This document shows, one piece after another, positions 1-11,464 of a stretch of 64,000 bases of DNA (within the stretch, counting starts at the first letter, position 1; each line of letters opens with the position of its first letter). Origin of the DNA: Prorocentrum cordatum (lineage: Eukaryota > Sar > Dinophyceae > Prorocentrales > Prorocentraceae); contig CAUYUJ010015766.1 of NCBI GenBank assembly GCA_963575745.1, positions 174,105 through 238,104 on the forward strand. Direction: 5' to 3'. Under the pieces are notes generated by a model. The model saw only the letters and a list, made by a program, of their open reading frames with translations, was not told where the DNA came from and did not search any database. A program made the position numbers and the translations under genes.

Positions 1-1895
1 GAACTTCTCAGAACAGTTTGCGAACACGACCTGGAGTTTCCCGCAGCACGGCTACGCAGCGGACTTCAATGAGTCGTCGGCGGCCTACACTCGATGATGC
101 GGCGGCACCTTGCCGTACTCATTAGGAAGAGCTTGGTCAGTGCCTCGTTGCGTTCTGGTCCGGCTTCGGCAGCAAAGGCTTCCGCGCAGGTTCTAAGCGC
201 AGGTTTTCAGCTGCTTTTGGTTGCGGAGCGCAGGCCCTGAGCGCGCCGCAGTGGTCGTGCTACACAAACGCCAGCACAACATACTGCCAGACAAGAGTTC
301 CCCGTCTGCCAACTAAGGCCGCGCATGCGCGGCACTCACGGTCATCCAGTCATACAGTGGTCTTCGACCCGCCCCGCCACCGTGCCTGGGTCGTGAACAG
401 AGGCCTGGAGGACCCTGAGGATCTTTTGGGCGACCTCTCGGCGGCAGAGGAGCAGAAGGATCTACACAGGAGTTGTGGGTCTGGTGCAAATGCGTCGGCG
501 GTGCGAGGTGCAATCGCTGATTTCTTGTTTGTACTAGCGCGTGCAGTAGCGCGCAACAGTTGCGGAAGGCACGAACTATTGCACGGGCAACGTATATTGC
601 ATGTGGGGAAACGTTACACAGTTGCATCCACGCGCATTTACTGCATGCAGCGCGCAAACTATTGCATCCAGGCGCCGACTATTGCAAGTGCTGTTGCACC
701 TCTCCCCGTGGAGCCATCTGTGTCAGACCCACTACTCCAGCTTAAAGGGGAGGAGATATTGTCTTCTCGCCAGGCACGCCTGGCCTGGATCGTTGCCCCC
801 ACATCTGGCTGGAACAGGTTTTCAACGCACAACAGCGCAAACGCTTCATCTGTGTTGATCTCTCTCCTGCTGAACATGTATGCGCCAGTGGCATGGCTGA
901 CGTGAACGAATGTTGACGGAAGGTGACCCCAGCGCCCACGTTGTTTCTTTTGCTTATGGCGTGGAACTCTGGCTCGCCGTCATCGCCTCAGCGCTGGTCA
1001 CAATCTAAATTCCCACCTTGGGTCCCCAAGAGGCCACTCAGGCCTAAATCATAGATTTCGGTCGGTTTTGGCAAGTTTTTGCAGCCCACAACGGGTTCAC
1101 AACGTTTGGTCGTCGGAAGTGAGGTGACTTCTGGGGGGGCAAGAGTGGGAGGTACATGAGAACATGAGACAATTCAATCTGCAGCACTTGCGCAAGAATG
1201 GGATCTGCTGTATACGCTGCGCAGACGTGGTTGCCACTCGGTACGTCACACCCAGGCGTAGATTCGTCTCGCTTCGCGGGGTGCACGCCCAGAGCACGAG
1301 AAGACTGGGCGTTGGGGGGTCTGCCCTGCTCGCCTGCCGCGCTGCTCTGCTGTGTCGTTCTGCCCGCCCCGGGGCGCTGCCAGCGCCACGGCGGGTGGAT
1401 TCGCCTCACCCCCCCGCTTTGGGAGAAAAACAGACCGCGAACAGCCAGCGCTCACCAGAACAGCCCCAGCGCTCACCAGAACGGCCCTGAAGCTCATCAG
1501 AACAGGGGGAGCGCTCACCAGAGCAGGGGGCGAACGGTGGGAGCGGAACATGCAACCCGCGCTTCCCGGAACGCCTCCCGCGCTTTTGAGAACAGGGCGG
1601 GGGCACAGGTGAGGGGCTGGAGGAGGAGGAGGAGGAGGAGGAGGAGGAGAAGGAGGAGGAAGGCAGGATTGTCCCATAGGGCATACCTGGGGTGGAAGCA
1701 TAGGTTACTGACAGCTGGGAACATTAGATACTGTCTTACATCGAGCCACAACTTTCCTGAAATATACTTGGAGGACAGCTACAGGCTTTCCATGGCAACA
1801 TGCTCTTACTTCATTGATCTACAGTAGAATATGTTACGCATTATTAACCTTGTGATCCATGCCGTAAGCACCAGGCTCAAACAGCGACCATTACA
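1..1895. other. No recognisable gene; short GAG tract
   Basis: I see no convincing coding segment here. Open frames on both strands are short and their translations resemble no known family. A (GAG)n tract lies at about 1619-1662. The stretch at about 365-405 resembles the sequence just after the mobile element at 40684-40740 (both read like CCGCCACCG then GGTCGTG), so it is probably also a repeat fragment. Confidence 0.5.
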
Positions 1896-2925
1896 ATGAT
1901 CGCCGTTCTCTGCCCACTCGGCGCGATGTTACCGCAGCAAGCGCAATACCATCCTGCCTCCGATGCCGTTCATGTCGACCAATGGGTCACCGCGATGAGG
2001 TTCACAGACCTAGCTTCAATTCTCATCCACATGACTTACTCATTGAAGTTAGACGAGCACTGTACCAAGGAAAGGACACTATTCATCGAACAGCACTACA
2101 TAGAACATTTTGAGTAGTACGAGGACGGCGGCAACGACGATTTGCCACCCCTACCCAAAACACGCAGCAGAGCCCAACAACACAATCTACTACGGATGGC
2201 CACGCCAACAAAGTACGACCCGACTCCGCACAGACATTACGAACACAGGTGCAAGTCAACAAACCGGACCCGATTACCGACGACAGAATCGACAGGTACT
2301 GCGTCAATGTCTCCCTCCAGTTTGGCTATGAATACATCCCTGTACCTACCGCCAAAGGCTTGGCGAAAACCAAGAGGGAAGCACACATCACAATTGTGTA
2401 TCTGCCCGACATCAAGAGGCAATACTTCACCTGGCTGCGCCAGCGACTACAGGAAGCTCTCGATGGATGGAAGTACTACTGCTCTCAGGCCTACGTCGAG
2501 ACACCATGGGCACAGAGACCAGCCCACTTCCCCGTTCTACAGTAAAACCGACTACCGACTTGACCAAAGGCCACTCGACGACAACGAAGACCTTCCGCGC
2601 CAATTCCAACGAGTGCCATTCATACACCTGACATGGAACGACTTCAACAGCGACGTTGACAACATCATGGTACGTCCCAGATACGCTCACTACAACGAGG
2701 ACGGCGCAGAGAAGAGCCTTGAGGAAAAAACGTGCAAGGTCTTCTGCCAACAAAGCGACAATATGTACGAATTTCACATGGGCGAAGACTACGGCATCCG
2801 CAGAAGTTCAAGCACGACGATCCAAGCTACGACCGAACCACCATGTCATTCTAGGCTCAGAGCTACTTACTCCACACCTCAGGTGCCTCAGCCCTGCATC
2901 CACCGTGGGCCGCATGCATCATAGA
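1896..2925 (+). pseudogene. Decayed coding region with two HxT motifs (possible 2H phosphoesterase)
   Basis: The + strand reads as protein in shifting frames. One frame runs from 1896 and crosses a stop at 2115. A second frame, about 2249-2545, holds AHITIVYLPD with the His codon at 2384. The first frame then resumes from about 2560 with VPFIHLTWND, His codon at 2625. Paired H-x-T-hydrophobic motifs about 80 residues apart are the signature of 2H phosphoesterases (RNA ligase/cyclic phosphodiesterase-like), but no other family feature is clear. At least two frameshifts and one stop mean it is broken, or spliced in a way I cannot resolve. I do not recognise the gene. The 2H assignment is inference. 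Confidence 0.35.
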
Positions 2926-4436
2926 GAAACACAGAAGGCACATCGCACCACCAGTTTCCTGCGAGCAGCCTCGCTACGAGGGGCTACAAGAACCAACTGT
3001 TTACGAGTGCAAGCTACTAAACCAATGGACTGGCACAGCAGGGGTCAAACCAGGCCATCGCCATGGACCAACACCACCAACCCACTGCGAGCTGAAAGCG
3101 CCAACGATGGACAACCCGCAATGCCCGCGCGCACAATAATACTTGGTATCACCGCCCATTCAGGTCCTACACCTACTCCACCGCGCCGCACGTATTTCGA
3201 GCAACCCCGCATACGCCCAATTACAACCGACCGTGGCACTTTCCCGCTCCCGCGGGCCACGCGTCACATCCAGACAGCCCAAGTACATCGTTGCGAAGGG
3301 CGGTTGCAAGCTCCCCACCGACATCCCTGCCGACCATCCGCACTACGACTTCGTGAAGTAACAGCTGTTTATACAATGCGACGTGGAAGAGGGCGCTGCG
3401 ATCACATGGGCAAGGGGCGACGCAAATGCCTTGGACACGCAAACTTGATACCGCCACAGAAGTTCGCCCCCAACAATTCCTCCAATAGCAAAAAAGACAA
3501 GCGCAACAAAGCAAGGCCCGACGTCAGCTACCACTACATACCGCAGCCACCTGCGCATATGCCCACACCGCCGACGCAGCCAACAGCAACGCAGCCAGTG
3601 CGCCTCCAAGCCCAGACCAATCTGTGCGCAGTCATGCCTGACCTGCCCTGCGACGCAACAGCCTCAGACGAAGGCGTCGACTGCGACGACGCATGGGCCG
3701 AGATGGACGGAGCTTCAGACTCGCGCGAATTCTACCTGGCGTCACTCGAACCAACCCGATGCCACGACGTGCGCTGCCCGAGCGGGCGGGCAATTGCTGC
3801 CGCGCCCACGACGCCGACGCCGACGGCTACGACGACGACAGACGTCATTGCGCAGTCTACCACCACGACCAGTCCAACACCTATTCATACAGGTTTCCCA
3901 ACGACGACCTACTTCCTACCTGGGTGGCGCAGATGCCTCAACAAGTGCGACAAAAGATGTTCGCGCGCCATGGCGGCGCTCAATACCTGCCGCGTCCGCC
4001 TCTGCGACCAGACCCGCGAGGAACGCCGCTATCGACGTTCGCTCTACCGCCGACAATTGCAACCGAGCGGATCAAACTTAAAAACGCAATCCAAACAGAC
4101 GCGTGCTTGCCCGTGGCCAAGCCGCCCATGCACCTGGCGTTCCCTCGTTGCGGCAACGCCATGCGTGCAATCGCGGCCCGCTGCCGCGACGACGCAGCAC
4201 TCTGGCTTCAAGTAATAGCGACAAACCAGCACTTCCAAACAGTCCTGGCAGGAGGAGATGCGCTACTCACCCAAACGCGACTCTGCAAGAAGTGGCCCAA
4301 AGACTCAACGCCTGTCACAGCGACGATCGCCGCCTGGGGCGCGACTGGACGGTTAATGTGCGGGGCGCCGCAGTGCTACTTCAACGAGTATACAATCCGA
4401 CCATCACTACTAGCTCCAGCATGCCCACGACACTAA
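2926..4436 (+). pseudogene. Unrecognised coding-like region, probably decayed
   Basis: Protein-like sequence continues in alternating frames. One piece near 3290-3440 reads KLPTDIPADHPHYDFVK, meets a stop, and continues IQCDVEEGAAITWARGD in the same frame. The best segment is 3693-4436, with ordinary globular composition and pieces such as PTWVAQMPQQVRQKMFARHG and AALWLQVIATNQHFQTVLAG. Competing frames through the same DNA are Thr/Pro/Arg-rich and look like shadows. Base composition matches the upstream and downstream pieces, so 1896-5412 may be one gene or element body. I recognise no family; a retroelement ORF1 or a fast-evolving host gene are both possible. Confidence 0.3.
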
Positions 4437-4572
4437 CCGACAGCGACAGCACCAGCGAAGAGCACGCGCAAGCGGCAGACAACCAACGCGACAGACCACC
4501 GCCGCCTACCATGCCCCCACAAGACAAACCTGCGCCGCCGCCCAAGAAACGAGCGCCCACATTGCTCCCGCA

Positions 4573-5412
4573 ATGGGCCCGATGAGCTCAGCGACAGACC
4601 GGCAGTGCCGACCGCGCCCCCAACTGCCATGCCGAAAACCATTTTCTAAGGAAGCACCACCGCTCCCTACCGCGCGCTACACCGCACCGCGGGCAACTAT
4701 GCCAATGCCACGACCAAGCGTCAACTTCGACCTTGCGCCAGCGCGCCAGCCCAGCCGAGCCGCTGCCCTTGCGTCGCCAAGCCCGACCACCAACGCCCTA
4801 CCCTCCAAGAGTCCATTACCTCTTCCCCCTTACGCATCCAGCAGAACACCTCAGGTACCAGTTACTGCCTACATCGCCAAAGACGCGCCGACTCCACGCG
4901 CGCCGCGTACCCCGCGCACGAAAGCGATCACCGTGTGGTCTCCTGCCGTAAGATTAGCCGCGCCAGTGCGCCCACCGCCGCCTGTGCTCCACACGCCGAT
5001 CAGTTGCCCACCGCCCGAAGAAATCATGGCGCAGAGCTGGGTGCGGAAGGTGCCGCAGAACGCCGTGGCACCCTGGACCTGCGCCGCGTTTCAAGCCTAC
5101 TCCCCAACCCACGCAGCCGCTGTGATTGCAGCGCGCAGCGCGGCATCCGGACGGGGCGACCGGCGCGTCCTCGTCTGCAACCGTCGCATCATCTTCGCGC
5201 GCAGCACGGGGGGCCCAACCCTCTGCAGCTACATCGACAGGCTCCGCTCGCATCAGACACGATGCGAGCGCATTCTCGATGGCCTCCACAACAACTGCCT
5301 ACCAGAGGTACCTTACAAAGGGCCGCCACCCAAGCCGATGGCGCGACCCCACGAGGCACCGCCCAAGTCCAAGCCGACGAGCTACGAAGTCCGCGGCCAC
5401 AGAGCAGACTAA
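4573..5412 (+). CDS. Unknown protein segment, possible 3' end of the decayed gene
   Basis: A 279-codon open frame ends in TAG at 5410-5412. The N-terminal half is Pro/Ala/Arg-rich and low-complexity. The C-terminal 110 residues look globular, with EEIMAQSWVRKVPQNAVAPW and GGPTLCSYIDRLRSHQTRCE, then a Pro/Lys-rich tail. The frame is +1 relative to the preceding segment, so either an intron or a frameshift separates them. No signal peptide or membrane segment is evident. Family unknown. The frame opens at a non-ATG codon, so the left boundary is not reliable. Confidence 0.35.
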   Translation: MGPMSSATDRQCRPRPQLPCRKPFSKEAPPLPTARYTAPRATMPMPRPSVNFDLAPARQPSRAAALASPSPTTNALPSKSPLPLPPYASSRTPQVPVTAYIAKDAPTPRAPRTPRTKAITVWSPAVRLAAPVRPPPPVLHTPISCPPPEEIMAQSWVRKVPQNAVAPWTCAAFQAYSPTHAAAVIAARSAASGRGDRRVLVCNRRIIFARSTGGPTLCSYIDRLRSHQTRCERILDGLHNNCLPEVPYKGPPPKPMARPHEAPPKSKPTSYEVRGHRAD

Positions 5413-6515
5413 GTACATGCTGACCAAAAGCAGCGTGCCGCGATATTCACCGCGAGCACCTGCAGTGCGCCGAATACCGCAGAACATCGTGTACTGACCT
5501 CTCCTACCTTTAATTCTGGTCTGTAACCTTGGCCAGACAGTTCTACGCGCGTATCGTGGTCCACGCTCCCGTTCTCCGTCTCTGGCGAGGGTTTAGCTGA
5601 TGCTGACGTCCCGTCTCCTGCCTTTCTGACGTGCCTGGTGGCTGCTTGGGGCCCCTTCCGCAATCCCGTCGATTTGGGGTCGGCCGTAAAGGCTGTGGGT
5701 GGCAGCCCAAGAACTGCTAGTCCAGAATTTTGGGTCCCCTGTCATACAGGATTCAGGACGCCCTCTTTTGTTCCGCGTGCCCAGCGGCGCAGCTTGCGCT
5801 GATGCACCAGCTCGGCCGGTCAACCTTGGTTACTTTCCCTTGGGGGCGGGTGCGTGAATGTACTGATGCCAAATCAGTGCAGCTTGTGCACTTTTTCTCC
5901 CTGCTCTAAAGCAGCACTCCTCCTCTCGTCTCGACCGCAGTGGGCTGAGGTGCCTCGCCTCTCCCAGCCTGCGCCAGCGCGGCGGACTCGCCTTGTCCAG
6001 TTGCATTTGGGGCCCTCAATCCAGGGTGCGAGCCCGCTTTTATCGTATGCAGAGACGCTGAGGTTCATGTGTTCAGCTTGCGCGCCAATCTTTGCCTGCC
6101 CCCAGCCACCTGCATCTTCGGCCGCGACGCTTTATCGCCGGCAAGCCAAGCCTGCGCATCACACCGTGTACACTTTAAAGGCTAGCCTACGTAGGCCAGC
6201 CCCACGCCTGCGGTCGTCTCGCGTTCCACTTCCTTCCCCCACCTTGCCCCTGTTTGGGCAGGTCGGCTGACCCGCCGGGCTACTCAGCTTGGACCCCCCC
6301 CCCCCGGGGGGCCGTGCCCTGCCGACTGCTGAGGACTGCCGACATCGGGATGCGCGGGTTTTTTGTGCTCTTCTCATTCGGTTGCCCGCGGTTCCATGCC
6401 CCCTCGCTTCTTGCCCGTCGTTGCTGCTTGCTTTACTCGGCCTCTTCTCTGATGATCACTCTCCTCTCCTTTATGCATCGTTCGATCGCCTGCCTGTCCC
6501 CCCCCCCGCCCACCC
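5413..6515. other. No gene seen; start of degenerate repeat field
   Basis: No coding segment is supported. A poly-C tract lies at about 6296-6305. Around 5700 there is a decayed copy of the GGCAGCCCAAGAA motif that becomes regular further on, so the array at 6520-7770 probably extends back here in mutated form. Confidence 0.45.
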
Positions 6516-6519
6516 CTCC

Positions 6520-7770
6520 CACAAAGGGTAGCAACCCAAGAATTGTATGCCGTCTTGCTTATTTTGCCGTCGTATGCGGGCGGAGGACAGCCGGGCCGCC
6601 GCCCGCAGAAAAGCCCAGCTAAGGGCCCGCAGGCCAGCCTGCGCAGGTCAGCCTAACGCGCTCACACTTGCCGCCTTTTCTGTGCACGTTGGAGCTCACT
6701 GTGCTTTAATGTTTGCCTGCTACTTAACAACATCACTGATTTGTTTTTGACCTCAGGGTAGCGGCCCAAGCATTGCACTCTACTTCTGCCTACTCCCCAG
6801 CCTATTTCTGCAAATCGACGGAGAAGGTGGCCTTTCCACCGAGGGGCCGAACAGTGAGCCTACTGCTGGCAAGAAGAGCGGGCATATTGCTGGCTAGAGG
6901 GACTTCTCGCATCGATGACAAGGCCAACCATGATTTCTTGGCCAACCTACTGTGCGTGCCCAGGTACCGCAACATTCTTGCGACTAATGGTAGCAGACCA
7001 AGAATTTCACGCATTGTAGGCAGCCGTGCGCTTCGAAGCTAAACTCAAGTCATTTTTTTTGCCTGCTACCTCACAACAGCACTTAGCTACTTCAGCCTCA
7101 GGGTAGCAGCCCAAGCATTGAACGCGCCTTGCCTGCTCCTCTTCTTACGCATTACCCTCCTGGTCCTTCCTCACCCCTCCCAGCAAGGGTAGCGGCCCAA
7201 GAAATGCCTGCCGTCTTGCTTCTTTTTTCTTGTTTTATGTGGACAGGAGAGCAGCCAGACCGCTGCCCGCAGAACATGGATTCGGCATGGCTGGGGAAGT
7301 GCGGGGGCGGAGTTGAGGAGGAGGGTCGCAATCTTGTGACTAACGGTAGCAATTCCAAATTTGCGCATTTTGCAGGCAACTATGTACTTTGAAACTCAAC
7401 TATTCATTTTTCTCTGCTACATAATAGCAGCGCTTAGCTACTCAGCTTCAGGGTAGCAGCCCAAGAATTGCACGCACCTTGCTTGCTCTTCTTATTACTT
7501 ATTTTCTACATGTTTATTCCTCACCCTTCCACCAAAGATAGCAGCCCAGGAGTTGCATACCGTCATGCCTCCTGTTCTCTGTCCTATGTTGACAGGAAAG
7601 TAGCCGGACCGCTGTCCACAGAACGTGGATTTGGGATGGCTGGGTACGTGAAGGAGGGGAGTTGGAGGTAGATGACCATCACTGACTAAGGGTAGCAGCC
7701 CAATAATTGCATGCTGTCTGGCTTTCTTGTTCAACAGCTCAGGACACGTGGGCAATCTGCCCACGCGCGC
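6520..7770. repeat. Tandem higher-order repeat, about 345 bp, three sub-blocks
   Basis: The motif GGTAGCnnCCCAAGnATTGCA recurs at about 6525, 6757, 6988, 7100, 7189, 7344, 7450, 7537 and 7689. The spacing repeats with a period of about 343-350 bp (6757 to 7100 to 7450; 7189 to 7537; 7344 to 7689), so the unit is a higher-order repeat made of three related sub-blocks. The sub-blocks share TCAGGGTAGC, CAAGGGTAGC and TAACGGTAGC starts. Copies are diverged. No coding function is apparent. Confidence 0.7.
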
Positions 7771-8335
7771 GCTGTTGTAAAAAAACAGATCTTCCCTTTC
7801 AATTATTCCGCAGCATGTACCTAAAATGCGAGGAGACGACACATACATTCTTCTTGTTCGGGGCGTAACTTACTAAGGTACGTGCTGCAATACCTGGCTG
7901 GTGCTTACTATTTATATTATTATTATTGCCGCAGCCTGTTTACCACCTTTCCCGCGGCGCCCGCCAGGTACCCTTTGCGCCGAGTCGTGCCTACATTCCA
8001 TTTTTTTTGCATTAGCGCCACAGTCGTGGGACGCAGGTCTTGCACCGCTCAAAGGAGGGGGAGGAAAAGGAGGAGGAAGAGGAGGAGGAGGACGAGGAGG
8101 AAGTGGAGGACGTCAGATCCGAAAGTTAGCTGGACATGCTTGGGGCTCGCGGAGGAAGAAGTGCCGAAACCGATTTCGCCTTTCTTTGCCTCCTGGGAGG
8201 CTCTCGTCGCCGCGGCTGGATGCGCCCGCCCAGGCGCGGGGGCGCGCGTGCGGGCGGGCGGGCGGGCGGGTTGGCGGGCGGCGGGCGCACGCGCGCGCGC
8301 GCCAGCGGGAGGGCGCGCGGGCGTTCGCTCCGCAG
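7771..8335. other. No gene; purine tract and very GC-rich segment
   Basis: This holds a GGA/GAG-type purine tract (about 8050-8105) and a GCGGGCGGGCGG / CGCGCGCG segment at about 8245-8310. Long frames on both strands here are composition artefacts. I see no gene. Confidence 0.5.
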
Positions 8336-8470
8336 GCGCTGCCACGTGGCGAGCACAGTGGAGTAGTATTTGTTTCCCGCTCCGAGCGTTCTCGCGTGGC
8401 AAGGAAAATGGGACAATATTTGTTTCGCCCCCACGGCGTTGTGACGTGGCGAGTAAACTGAAATAGTATA
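8336..8470. repeat. Three tandem copies of a ~55-bp unit
   Basis: CGTGGCGAG or CGTGGCAAG followed by an (A)GTA(G)TATTTGTTTC-like segment recurs at about 8345, 8395 and 8452, giving about 2.5 diverged copies of a 53-57 bp unit. Confidence 0.6.
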
Positions 8471-8639
8471 TCTAAAGGCTGGCGCCTGTGCCGCCGACCC
8501 CCCATTTGGCGACGGCTTGGTTGTTTTTTCTAACCATATTATGGGTTTGGGTTTTCGTTTTGAAGTAACAGTTCTGCGTCCTTCCTCTCCTTCTCCTTCT
8601 CCCCCTCCTCCGTCCTCCCCCTCCTTGCCTCCGCCTTCG

Positions 8640-9157
8640 TGGTCGCCATCATCATAAGAATACTGATGCTCATGATCGTCATCATCACCATCACCATCAT
8701 CATTAGCAGCTCATCATCATCTTCATCATAATATCCATAATCGTTTCCATCTTCATCTCCATCTTCATTTCCATAGTCATATTCATCTACATCTTCATTT
8801 TCTTCGTCATCATGAGCATTTATATGATCAATACCATTGTTAGTATTCGCATTATTGTTCGCGCCATTGTTAATATTGCAATATCGGGTGTTATCGTTAT
8901 TGGTATTCGTGTCATCCTGAGTCGGTGTATTACTATTATGTTGTCACTTCGAATTCATATTGTAAACATTGTTTTTCTTTCCATAAGTATGATAATTTGT
9001 TTTTGTTACCATCCGTAGTAATAGTATTGTTATTTCCCTACCTAGGCTCTGCCTAGAAGGGTTCTTACTCTCTTAGCTTAAAGGGGCCGGGCAGTGCAAA
9101 GCGCCCCGGGCGGTTCCCCCAGTCCCCTGGGAGCGGTTTCCCCCAGTCCCGTGGGAG
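8640..9157. repeat. CAT/ATC-rich microsatellite field
   Basis: Interrupted (CAT)n/(ATC)n runs occupy about 8640-8830 and grade into AT-rich sequence to about 9030. Then comes a short GC-rich stretch with a duplicated CCCCCAGTCCC(G/C)TGGGAGC at 9115-9160. No gene is seen. Confidence 0.7.
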
Positions 9158-9580
9158 CTTTAGCTTTAGCTTTAGCTTTAGCTTAGCTTTAGCTTAGCTT
9201 TAGCTTAGCTGTAGCTTAGCTTTAGCTTAGCGTTTCGCTTAGCTTTTCGCTTAGCGTTCAGCTTAGCGTTTAGCTTAGCTTTAGCTTAGCTGTAGCTTAG
9301 CTGTAGCTTAGCTTTAGCTTAGCTTTAGCTTAACTTTAGCTTAGCTTTAGCTTAGCTTTAGCTTAGCTTTAGCTTAGCTGTAGCTTAGATTTAGCTTAGC
9401 TTTAGCTCGCTTTAGCTCAGCTTTAGCTTGGCTTTAGCTTAACTTTAGCTTAGCTTTAGCTTAGCTTTAGCTTAGCTTTAGCTTAACGGTGGCTTAGCTT
9501 AAGCTTAGCTTTAGCTTAGCTTTAGCTTAGCTTTAGCTTAGCATTAGCTTAGCTTTAGCTTAGCTTTAGCTTAGCGTTAC
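9158..9580. repeat. Tandem TTTAGCTTAGC repeat
   Basis: About 420 bp of TTTAGC/TTAGC units, mostly paired as the 11-mer TTTAGCTTAGC, with sparse substitutions (TGTAGC, TTTCGC, TTAAC). It is flanked by microsatellites on both sides. It resembles but is not the TTTAGGG telomere repeat. Confidence 0.95.
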
Positions 9581-9739
9581 TGTTACTACTAATGCTGCTT
9601 TCCTAGGGGTTCCAACTCCTAGGTAGGGTCGCACTGGGATACTGGTGTAATTACTATTATTCGTAATTTTGTTCTTTTTCATTCCACTTAGATTATTCCC
9701 CACATCCTAAGTGGGGTTCTTGTTTTCTCTGCACACCCT

Positions 9740-9965
9740 CCGCGCAGGATCTCTCCTCCTCCTCCTCCTCCCTCTCCTCTGCTCCTCTTTGCTTCCTCCT
9801 CCGCATCATCATCACCATCACCATCACTCCCCACTCATCATCATCATCATCACCATCAGCATCACCATCACCATCGCACGATCACTCACCATCATCGGCA
9901 TCGAACGATGATGATGATGATGATGATGATGATGATCATCATCATCATCATCATCATCATCACTA
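9740..9965. repeat. TCC, CATCAC and inverted (GAT)n-(ATC)n microsatellites
   Basis: TCC runs (about 9750-9800) are followed by mixed ATCACC/ATCATC units. At 9906-9963 a (GAT)10 run passes directly into an (ATC)n run, making a perfect hairpin-capable palindrome. Confidence 0.85.
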
Positions 9966-9981
9966 CTCGCTGAATTGAGGT

Positions 9982-11290
9982 CTGAATATGGAGGAAGTAT
10001 CAGGCGGGAGCCTCGTCGGTGAGTGAATCGTGAGGAAGTCTCAGGCGGGAGCCCCCTCCCTATGGGGCCCGCACTTCATGTTCGAATCCGAGTGGGTCAT
10101 CCGCAACGTGCAACTGTCGTCACTTTTGGGCTCTTCAGACCTGAATATGGAGGAAGTATCAGGCGGGAGCCTCGTCTGTGAGTGGATTGTGAGGAAGTCT
10201 CAGGCGGGAGCCACCTCCCTATGGGGCCCGCACTTCATGTTCGAATCCGAGCGGGTCATCCGCAACGTGCAATTGTCGTCACTTTTGGGCTCTTGAGGCC
10301 TGAATATGGAGGAAGTCTCGAGCGGGAGCCTTCTCTGTGAGTGAATTGTGAGGAAGTCTCAGGCGGGAGCCCCCTCCCTATGGGGCCCGCACTTCATGTT
10401 CGAATCTGAGCGGGTCATCCGCAACGTGCATCTGTCGTCACTTTTGGGCTCTTGAGACCTGAATGTGGAGGAAGTCTCGAACGGGAGCTTCGTCTGTGAG
10501 TGAATTGCGAGGAAGTATCAGGCGGGAGCCCCCTCCCTATGGGGCCCGCACTTCATGTTCGAATCCGAGCGGGTCATCCTCAACGTGTAACTGTCGTCAC
10601 TTTTGGGCTCTTGAGGCCTAAATATGGAGGAAGTATCAGGCGGGAGCCTCGTCTGTGAGTGAATTGTGAGGAAGTCTCAGGCGGGAGCCACCTCCCTATG
10701 GGGCCCGCACTTCATATTCGAATCCGAGCGGGTCATCCGCAACGTGTAACTGTCGTCACTTTTGGGCTCTTGAGACCTGAATGTGGAGGAAGTCTCGAGC
10801 AGGAGCCTCGTCTGTGAGTGAATTGCGGGGAAGTCTCAGGCGGGAGCACCCTCCCTATGGGGCCCGCGCTTCATGTTCGAACCCGAGCGGGTCATCCGCA
10901 ACGTGTAACTGTCGTCACTTTTGGGCTCTTGAGGCTTGAATATGGAGGAAGTATCAGGCGGGAACCTCGTCTGTGAGTGAACTGTGAGGAAGTCTCAGGC
11001 GGGAGCCCCCTCCCTATGGGGCCCGCACTTCATGTTCGAATCCGAGCGGGTCATCCGCAACGTGCAACTGTCGTCATTTTTGCGCTCTTGAGACTTGAAT
11101 GTGGAGGACGTCTCGAGCGGGAGCCTCGTCGGTGAGTGAATTCTGAGGAAGTCTCAGGCGGGAGCCCCCTCCCTATGGGGCCCGCACTTCATGTTCGAAT
11201 CCGAGCGGGTCATCCGCAACGTGTAATTGTCGTCACTTTTGGGCTCTTGAGACCTGAATATGGAGGAAGTCTCGAGCGGGAGCCTACGGC
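9982..11290. repeat. Satellite array, exact 159-bp unit, about 8.2 copies
   Basis: Units begin (at CTGAAT or its variants) at 9982, 10141, 10300, 10459, 10618, 10777, 10936, 11095 and 11254. Each step is exactly 159 bp, so no indels have accumulated. Units 4-8 alternate between GAAGTATCAGGCGG and GAAGTCTCGAGCGG versions, suggesting a 318-bp dimer. Each unit also contains an internal duplication of GAGGAAGTNTCAGGCGGGAG. The segment ATGTTCGAATCCGAG resembles a tRNA B-box, but I find no T-stem pairing around it. Confidence 0.95.
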
Positions 11291-11464
11291 CCAGCCCGAA
11301 GGTTTGTCCCGACGGCTTCACGATCCAGCCGTCGGCAGACGCGCGCGAGCTGGCCGAGGCGGCGACGGCGCTGAGGAAAATGGATTTGCTTGCCCCGACG
11401 AGGGGGAAGGGGAGGTGCACATAGAGAAAAGGCAGGGGGATGAGGAGGGAAGGGGCATGGGGGA

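Noticed and set aside
9982-11290. tRNA gene or CRISPR-like array in the 159-bp satellite
   Set aside because: B-box-like GTTCGAATCC lacks a T-stem, A-box and acceptor pairing; units are contiguous with no unique spacers, and the organism is a eukaryote.
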